From: Marivita sp. XM-24bin2
GTDB taxonomy: Bacteria; Pseudomonadota; Alphaproteobacteria; Rhodobacterales; Rhodobacteraceae
Assembly (NCBI GenBank): GCA_003149565.1
Contig: QCWH01000023.1
Coordinates: forward strand, 1 to 59,615
Length of the DNA stretch: 59,615 nt
Reading direction: 5' to 3'
In this document: positions 55,101 to 59,615 of the stretch, in pieces
Layout of the letters: each line of letters opens with the position of its first letter
Numbering within the stretch: position 1 is the stretch's first letter
Translations under genes and position numbers: made by a program
Notes under the pieces: generated by a model
The model's input: only the letters and a program-made list of their open reading frames with translations
Told to the model about the DNA's origin: nothing
Databases searched by the model: none

Positions 55101-55344
55101 GACGCGAAACCGGATCCGGCCAATCTTTATGTCCACAGTGACATCGGTTTGCGGAATGCTGCCGCTTGTGTTGTTTCCCGGCGCAGGATCGGAACTGTAT
55201 CGCGGTCTAGGTGCCGTGGTGGTTGGTGGCTTGGCGATGTCGGCTTTCCTGACCCTCCTGACTGTGCCGCCGCTTTTGCGGCTTGTTCTTGCTGCGCGTC
55301 CTGTCGAGGAGGATGCCGGACCTGAACCGGTTGCTGCCGAGTAG
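52174..55344 (+). CDS. RND family efflux transporter (HAE1 type)
   Basis: A 1056-residue inner-membrane proton antiporter with about 12 membrane helices and two large periplasmic loops. The conserved helix-4 motif GMIVDAAIVVLEN with its key Asp is present, as is the helix-11 region VGIVVNNAILIVHQSL. It exports hydrophobic or amphiphilic compounds. The family is hydrophobe/amphiphile efflux (HAE1), but the substrate cannot be read from sequence. It is the second gene of a two-gene operon. Confidence 0.95.
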   Translation: MDLIRASIERPIAVIAVVIMAVLFGALALSRIPVQLAPDVRKPVVVVETSWPGAAPAEIEREIINPQEDAFRGLEGLEIMTSRARTGQASVTLEFAIGSDMGDILLLVSNRLDRVGGYPSEAGEPTLNTSGSDDSPIAWVMVRAAEGNTRPLPEFGDFVEDVVKERLERVNGVSTVNVFGGVSRELQITIRPEELARLGLTIPAVVQRLRAENISISAGDVEEGKRRYTVRADGNLNTIDAIKDVVLRSQSLGTRGALGRVRVGDVADVRFAYKENTARLRFRGEPALAFNIVREQGANVISTMEEVKAVIAELEAGPVSANGLTLEQVYDETVYIEGAIDLVTQNIWIGGLLAASVLLVFLRSPRATLVISMAIPVSIVATFVAMAVTGRTLNVISLAGIAFAVGMIVDAAIVVLENIFRLREGGKSRREAAYIGAKQVWGAILVSALTTVMVFIPILVMQLEAGQLFRDIAVAISVSVLLSLVVAVTVIPALSSRLLKGGETKKLPLPGIDHFARGFTWLIMRYVRFTVRFRTVGLIMVATIGTGAAVAAWTFLPKLEYLPEGNRNLVFGLIIPPPGYNLETTETIAQRIEAVAEPMWDAAPDTETEDGQPALESFFFVATPGNSFVGAAAVDGKRVADVIPILSRPIFAEPGTFGFMTQPSLFGRGVGGGRTIEVNISGDELEDILRVAGQAAGSIGQLLPRSEGHQFRPIPGLELGAPEVRLIPDRVRLADAGLTMQDLAATVDAFNDGLRVAEINVGNRRLDLTLKGDADVLSGLRTQDVGSFPVVTPTGRIVPVSELAEVRVTAGPTEIRHLERLRTITLEVRPSDALPLEAAVDLLETEVIASLEEQGLPPGVRVSVSGTADQLSQTWNAIQINLAVAMVIVFLVMAVLFESFVLPLVVMISVPVAAAGGVGGLAVLNMVGTQPLDMLTLLGFVILVGIVVNNAILIVHQSLYHLRDEGMSPVEAIEEATRNRIRPIFMSTVTSVCGMLPLVLFPGAGSELYRGLGAVVVGGLAMSAFLTLLTVPPLLRLVLAARPVEEDAGPEPVAAE

Positions 55345-55395
55345 ACGGTCATTTCTCGCTGACTTTGTCGGGCATCCTTGGATATAGATCAAAGA

Positions 55396-57150
55396 ATGTC
55401 CGACACTCTGGTAAAACAACACTCCTATTCTGGCGACGAGCCAATGCGGCGTGGCTTTTATCTGTTGGCTGCGGTGTTAGGTCTTTCTGTGCTCGCCATC
55501 GGCAGCTACCTCGTGTTGGCGGCCTACTTTCTTCGGACGGAGGCGGCGCAGACGCCGGAGCGTGCCCAGTTTTTTGCTTCTTCCATTGATGATGCGCTCA
55601 CCCGGCTTGAGCATCTTCCCTATGTTCTGTCGATTGATGAAAGCACGCTAGATGCGCTTATCACTGGGGACCCCGACGCGCTGAATCCTATTTTAGCCGA
55701 CATTGCACGACGCGCGGGTGCAGAGTTTGTCTATGTGCTCGATCTCAAAGGGAAGACCGTTGCATCCTCGAATTATCGGGATGCTGATAGCCTTGTCGGA
55801 AACTACTACACGTTCCGGCCGTATTTCAGGGACGCTGTTGCAGGAGGCGCTGGTCGCTTTTACGCAGTGGGTGTCACCACTGGGCGGCCAGGCTATTTCA
55901 TTGCCGAACCTGTTCGCGACGCGGTTGGCACAATCCACGGAGTTGTAACCGTCAAGATCGGCTTCAATGATCTGAGCCGAGCTTTGTCGGGCAATGGCGA
56001 ACTGGTGATGGTTGCTGATGAGCAGGGAGTTATCCTGGCGAGTTCGGATCCGGATTTGATTTATGGGTATCTGTCGCCGCTTTCGGACATCGACAGACGC
56101 ACGCTCGAAGAACAGCAACAATTTGGTGATAAGATTCTGTTTCCTCTGGACTGGACCCCGGAAAGTGAACGGCGTGCGAGGCTGGATGGAACCGCGTATG
56201 TTTGGACAAAGGCCTATTTGGAAGAAGAAGACTGGTCGTTGCATCTGCTTTCGGAGGTACGAAATTCGCGGCGTCAGGCGCTTCTTTACGTGGCTGGGGG
56301 ACTGATGACGCTGTTGATCCTGACAGTGGCCGCTTCGGTGTATCGCGCGGCCCAGCTGCGCAACGCTCTCGCCATTTCGAACGCGGATCGCCAAAGGCTC
56401 ACGCGAGAGATCGAAGAACGCCGAAGTGCTGAAAAGAAGCTTGAAACCGCCCGCAGCGAACTGGCGCAGAAAGAGCAACTGGCTGCGCTGGGCCAGCTAT
56501 CGGCCTCGATCACACACGAACTGGGGCAACCAATCTCTGCCATGCGCAACTACCTCGTAGCAGAAGAGATCGCTGCCAACGCTCAGCCCAATGCACTCTG
56601 GCCGCAGCTGTCGGGTCTGGTTGATCGGATGCAAAGGATTGTGGATCAACTCCGACTTTTCGGGCGCACGTCGGCATCCGGAGAAACGAGGTTTCCAGTC
56701 GAAGAAACAGTTCACGCAGCGGTGCATTTGGTTCAGCATACAGCCCGGGATGCCGGAACAACGCTGAATGTGAACCTGCCCGAAACGGCATGCGTCGTTC
56801 GGGGGCGGCCGGAAAGATTTGAACAGGTGATCGTCAACCTGCTTCGCAATGCCATAGATGCCACAAACGATGTCGAAGACCCAATCGTCACTCTTTCCAT
56901 GTACCATCAGGACGATACGGTCACTTTAATTGTTTCTGACAATGGCCATGGTCTTGGCGACTTGGATATTGAGGACCTAAGCAAACCTTTCTTCAGCACC
57001 AAGCCGTCAGGCAAAGGAATGGGACTCGGGCTTGCCATCTCAGGGCAAATCATCAACGAAATGGGCGGAACCCTTCACGCCCGAGACAACGAGGACGCAG
57101 GAGCCGAGTTTGTGATTAGTCTTCCAAAAGCTGAAATCGCCGATGCCTGA
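55396..57150 (+). CDS. DctB-type sensor histidine kinase
   Basis: About 584 residues. The N-terminal membrane helix (FYLLAAVLGLSVLAIGSYLV), a periplasmic double-Cache-like sensor region (about 60-280), a second helix (about 290-315), a coiled coil, the phosphoacceptor His in SASITHELGQPISAMRNY, and an ATPase domain (NLLRNAIDA, DNGHGLG, GKGMGLGLAI) form the DctB layout. It probably senses an organic acid in the periplasm and phosphorylates the regulator encoded next, whose start overlaps its end by eight bases. A start at TTG 55378 or ATG 55444 is also possible. Confidence 0.88.
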   Translation: MSDTLVKQHSYSGDEPMRRGFYLLAAVLGLSVLAIGSYLVLAAYFLRTEAAQTPERAQFFASSIDDALTRLEHLPYVLSIDESTLDALITGDPDALNPILADIARRAGAEFVYVLDLKGKTVASSNYRDADSLVGNYYTFRPYFRDAVAGGAGRFYAVGVTTGRPGYFIAEPVRDAVGTIHGVVTVKIGFNDLSRALSGNGELVMVADEQGVILASSDPDLIYGYLSPLSDIDRRTLEEQQQFGDKILFPLDWTPESERRARLDGTAYVWTKAYLEEEDWSLHLLSEVRNSRRQALLYVAGGLMTLLILTVAASVYRAAQLRNALAISNADRQRLTREIEERRSAEKKLETARSELAQKEQLAALGQLSASITHELGQPISAMRNYLVAEEIAANAQPNALWPQLSGLVDRMQRIVDQLRLFGRTSASGETRFPVEETVHAAVHLVQHTARDAGTTLNVNLPETACVVRGRPERFEQVIVNLLRNAIDATNDVEDPIVTLSMYHQDDTVTLIVSDNGHGLGDLDIEDLSKPFFSTKPSGKGMGLGLAISGQIINEMGGTLHARDNEDAGAEFVISLPKAEIADA

Positions 57151-58480
57151 TCAGTTTCGAGCACTCATTGTCGACGACGACACCGAGATGCGCCAGTCTC
57201 TGGCAGTGCTCCTTGAGCGCTCTGGCTGGGAGGTTGATGCTGTTGGAACCGGGCAGATTGCACTTTCTAGGCTGGAGGTGGCGTCGCCGGACGTTGTCTT
57301 GTCGGATGTTCGCATGCCTGGAATGTCGGGGCTTGAGCTTTTGGAGGAGATGTCGAAACGTCCGTCACCGCCATTGGTCCTGATCTCTGCGCATGGTGAT
57401 ATTCCAATGGCGGTGGATGCAATTCAGAATGGAGCCTATTCTTTTCTTGAAAAGCCATTTGAGCCACGCAGGCTGCTGACGGTGCTCCGACATGCGGCCG
57501 AACAGCATCGTCTGTCCGACATGACAAAGCGCATGCGTGAGCAACTCGTTTCGCTCTCGGGTTTGGATCGAGTTTTGCTTGGCAGTGACTTGCGCGTCAC
57601 GGAACTCAAGACCGAAGCCGTCGACCTAGCCCTTTCAGATGCGCCCGTTCTCATCACCGGGGAGACCGGTACGGGCAAAGAGCTCGTCGCACGCGCTCTA
57701 CATCGTTTGGGTCCGCGACGAGACAAAGAGTTTGTAGCTTTGAATTGCGCATCCTTGGCGCCGGATCGCGTGGAAGAGCAGATGTTCGGAACAGCCGACT
57801 CTCTGCTTGGTAGTTTCCGTAAGGCTGATGGCGGGACGTTGTTTCTGGACGAGGTCGCCTCCTGCCCAGTTGAAGTTCAGACAAAGTTGCTGCGTGCGAT
57901 TGAAACCGGGGTGATCCATCCAGTTGGCACCGATGGAGACGTGCAAACGGACGTTCGTGTTGTCGCGGCAACCAACGAGGATCTCAGTCCCCTGGTCGAA
58001 GCCGGCGCCTTTCGCGCGGATTTCCTGTTTCGGCTTAATACATTCGAGCTTCGGCTTCCGCGGTTGATTGATCGTGGTGATGACATTGTCATGCTTTATG
58101 AGCATTTCGTGGATCAGTTTTGCGAGACCTACGAAATCAGCCCGATTGAAATGACGCCAGAGGATGTGGCTGCACTTTTGGCGCACCAATGGCCCGGCAA
58201 TGTACGGGAATTGCGTCATGTGGCTGAACGTCGCGTGCTAGCGGCGCGTCGCGGTGGTGGGTCGGTTGCCGAAGCGTTGCGGACCGATGAGCTCATTGAT
58301 GATGTTCCTGCCACGTTGCGCGAGGCGGTTGCGAGATTTGAGAAGACTCTAATCTCGCAGGCGATTTCCAATCATGGCGGCCGTATGGACGCCGTAGCCG
58401 AAGCACTTGGGATCGGAAGACGCACGTTAAATGACAAGATCGTCAAACTTGGACTGGAGAAATCCAAGTTGCTGGAATGA
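57143..58480 (+). CDS. DctD-type response regulator lacking the GAFTGA loop
   Basis: A 445-residue NtrC/DctD-family protein: receiver domain (VVLSDVRMPGMSG, phospho-Asp about residue 53), AAA+ domain (Walker A GETGTGKE; Walker B GGTLFLDE) and Fis-type helix-turn-helix (MDAVAEALGIGRRTLNDKI). Between EEQMFG and the DGGTLFLDE block there are only about a dozen residues (TADSLLGSFRKA), so the GAFTGA loop that touches sigma-54 is missing. As for some alphaproteobacterial NtrC-like proteins, it may act on a different RNA polymerase form. It most likely controls the TAXI TRAP genes downstream. Confidence 0.9.
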   Translation: MPDQFRALIVDDDTEMRQSLAVLLERSGWEVDAVGTGQIALSRLEVASPDVVLSDVRMPGMSGLELLEEMSKRPSPPLVLISAHGDIPMAVDAIQNGAYSFLEKPFEPRRLLTVLRHAAEQHRLSDMTKRMREQLVSLSGLDRVLLGSDLRVTELKTEAVDLALSDAPVLITGETGTGKELVARALHRLGPRRDKEFVALNCASLAPDRVEEQMFGTADSLLGSFRKADGGTLFLDEVASCPVEVQTKLLRAIETGVIHPVGTDGDVQTDVRVVAATNEDLSPLVEAGAFRADFLFRLNTFELRLPRLIDRGDDIVMLYEHFVDQFCETYEISPIEMTPEDVAALLAHQWPGNVRELRHVAERRVLAARRGGGSVAEALRTDELIDDVPATLREAVARFEKTLISQAISNHGGRMDAVAEALGIGRRTLNDKIVKLGLEKSKLLE

Positions 58481-58486
58481 GGTCTG

Positions 58487-58580
58487 CGGATTTCCGCAAG
58501 CTGTGTTTTCGCTAACCTGCGGATTGTTTCCTATGCCATCGCGGAAGCTTCACGTAAGCTTGATGCAGCGCTGACAAGGT
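58487..58580 (+). promoter_or_regulatory. Possible regulator binding sites upstream of the TAXI gene
   Basis: The region has TGCGGA-TT-TCCGCA (58487-58500, a near-perfect inverted repeat), a second TGCGGATT at about 58520, and an AAGCTT direct repeat (AAGCTT-CACGT-AAGCTT) around 58550. These are plausible binding sites for the DctD-type regulator. No sigma-54-type GG-N10-GC promoter is visible. Confidence 0.4.
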
Positions 58581-58599
58581 GCATTTACGGGAGGTCTAC

Positions 58600-59610
58600 A
58601 TGAAATACCTAAAAAGCGTCGCTCTCGCGGCGACAATTGCTCTATCTGGTGGTGCTGCTCAGGCACAGGACGAGGGTGGAAGCTATGTTCTGACAACGGC
58701 GTCGACGGGTGGCACCTACTACCCCGTGGGTGTGGCTCTGGCGACACTTGTGAAGGTCAAGCTTGAACCTAAGCAGAAGATCGGAATGTCCGCCATCAGC
58801 TCTGCTGGCTCTGGTGAAAACGTTCGCCTTTTGCGTGAGGACGAAGCTCAGTTCGGTATCCTGCAGGGCCTGTTTGGTTACTATGCCGCGACTGGCACTG
58901 GTCCAATCGCCGAAGTTGGTCCGCAGGAGAACCTACGGTCCGTCACGATGCTATGGCAGAACGTTGAGCATTTCATCGTGTCGTCCGATGTCGCCAAAAC
59001 AGGTACGATTGAGGATATGGTCGCGCTGAAAGGTGAGGCAATGGCGATGGGTGCACAAAACTCTGGCACCATCGGTTCGAACCGGACGATTTTGTCAGGG
59101 TTTGGTGTTGATATCGATACTGATTACGAACTTGTCTACGCTGGCTACGGCCCATCTGCAGAAGCTCTGCAAAACGGTCAGGTTAAAGGGATTGGTGCGC
59201 CGGGCGGTGTTCCGGTGGGTGCAATCAGCCAACTCATGGCATCCGCTGGTGACAGCGTGACCCTGTTGAGCATGACCGAAGAGCAGATGGCGCAGGCGGA
59301 CTCTGACCGAGGTCTTTGGACTCCGTACGTCATTCCGGGCGGGTCATATCCGGGTCTGGAGACGGATGTTCAAACCATAGCACAGCCGAATTTCCTGGCG
59401 ACAAACGCGGATCTTCCGGAAGAGCACGTCTATCAGCTCACAAAGGCAATCTATGAAAATCTGCCGTTCCTTCAGGCCATCCACCCGGCCACAAAGGTGA
59501 TGAGTATTGAAAGCGCAATTGCAGGTCTGCCTTTGCCACTGCACCCCGGCGCATTGCGCTATTATCAGGAAGTCGGCTTGGAAATTCCTGATCGCCTGAT
59601 CGCCAAGTGA
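58600..59610 (+). CDS. TAXI-family TRAP transporter solute-binding protein
   Basis: A 336-residue periplasmic protein with a signal peptide (about 1-22, ending GAAQAQ). The TAXI pattern is visible: TTASTGGTYYPVGVALATLV early, then AISSAGSGENVRLLREDEAQ and LWQNVEHFIV. It hands a ligand to a fused TRAP permease expected immediately to the right, beyond the window. ATG at 58600 follows GGGAGG, and the protein ends just before the window's end. It is probably induced through the DctB/DctD pair encoded upstream. Confidence 0.93.
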   Translation: MKYLKSVALAATIALSGGAAQAQDEGGSYVLTTASTGGTYYPVGVALATLVKVKLEPKQKIGMSAISSAGSGENVRLLREDEAQFGILQGLFGYYAATGTGPIAEVGPQENLRSVTMLWQNVEHFIVSSDVAKTGTIEDMVALKGEAMAMGAQNSGTIGSNRTILSGFGVDIDTDYELVYAGYGPSAEALQNGQVKGIGAPGGVPVGAISQLMASAGDSVTLLSMTEEQMAQADSDRGLWTPYVIPGGSYPGLETDVQTIAQPNFLATNADLPEEHVYQLTKAIYENLPFLQAIHPATKVMSIESAIAGLPLPLHPGALRYYQEVGLEIPDRLIAK

Positions 59611-59615
59611 AGGAC

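Overview
The window looks like a chromosome segment of a marine alphaproteobacterium of the family Rhodobacteraceae (Roseobacter group). Reasons seen in the sequence: the flagellin-flaF-flbT-DUF1217 arrangement, DUF6455 and DUF1467 proteins, a ProXWV-type transporter beside a CuyA-like enzyme, a DctB/DctD pair beside a TAXI-type TRAP binding protein, and the general best-hit flavour of the proteins. No species is claimed.

Layout. 1-1520: remnant of an integrative element, with a P4-type integrase gene broken by an 8-bp tandem duplication. 1697-9387: LysR regulator divergent from a six-gene catabolic and uptake operon (CuyA-like PLP lyase, DegT-type PLP enzyme, Asp/Glu-type racemase, betaine-type ABC transporter). 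9452-14695: flagellar block (DUF1217, FlbT, FlaF, a flagellin gene with a one-base frameshift, FliK-like protein, FlgD). 14801-26732: housekeeping and conserved genes (carB, aspS, response regulator, methylmalonyl-CoA epimerase, nitroreductase, DUF167, M48 lipoprotein, three tandem DUF6455 proteins, NDUFA9-like reductase). 26885-26970: tRNA-Leu(CAG). 26971-34676: a 7.7-kb genomic island in the 3' end of that tRNA, bounded by a 16-bp direct repeat, with an intact P4-type integrase, an AlpA-like regulator, several very small overlapping genes, and a cargo of a zincin-like protein plus a divergent dCTP-deaminase-fold protein. 34869-42042: oligopeptide ABC transporter with two binding proteins. 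42075-46534: compatible-solute cluster read here as glucosylglycerol synthesis (ggpS, HAD phosphatase, gpsA), divergent from galU. 46642-50874: aldo/keto reductase, two tartrate/malate dehydrogenase paralogues and a haloacetate-dehalogenase-like hydrolase. 51010-55344: RND efflux pump. 55396-59610: DctB/DctD-type two-component system and TAXI binding protein; the regulator lacks the sigma-54 contact loop.

How parts work together. The cuyA-like operon could import a zwitterionic amino compound, interconvert its enantiomers and split it. The ggp operon would make glycerol-3-phosphate, couple glucose to it and remove the phosphate, giving an osmolyte for life in salt water. The histidine kinase and response regulator probably control the TRAP-type uptake genes that begin at the right edge.

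The best candidates for something undescribed are the island cargo (alpha-helical protein, zincin and DCD-fold protein in overlapping frames), the uptake-racemase-lyase operon, and the island's regulatory DNA: a 14-bp sequence shared by alpA and int, and helically phased palindromes.
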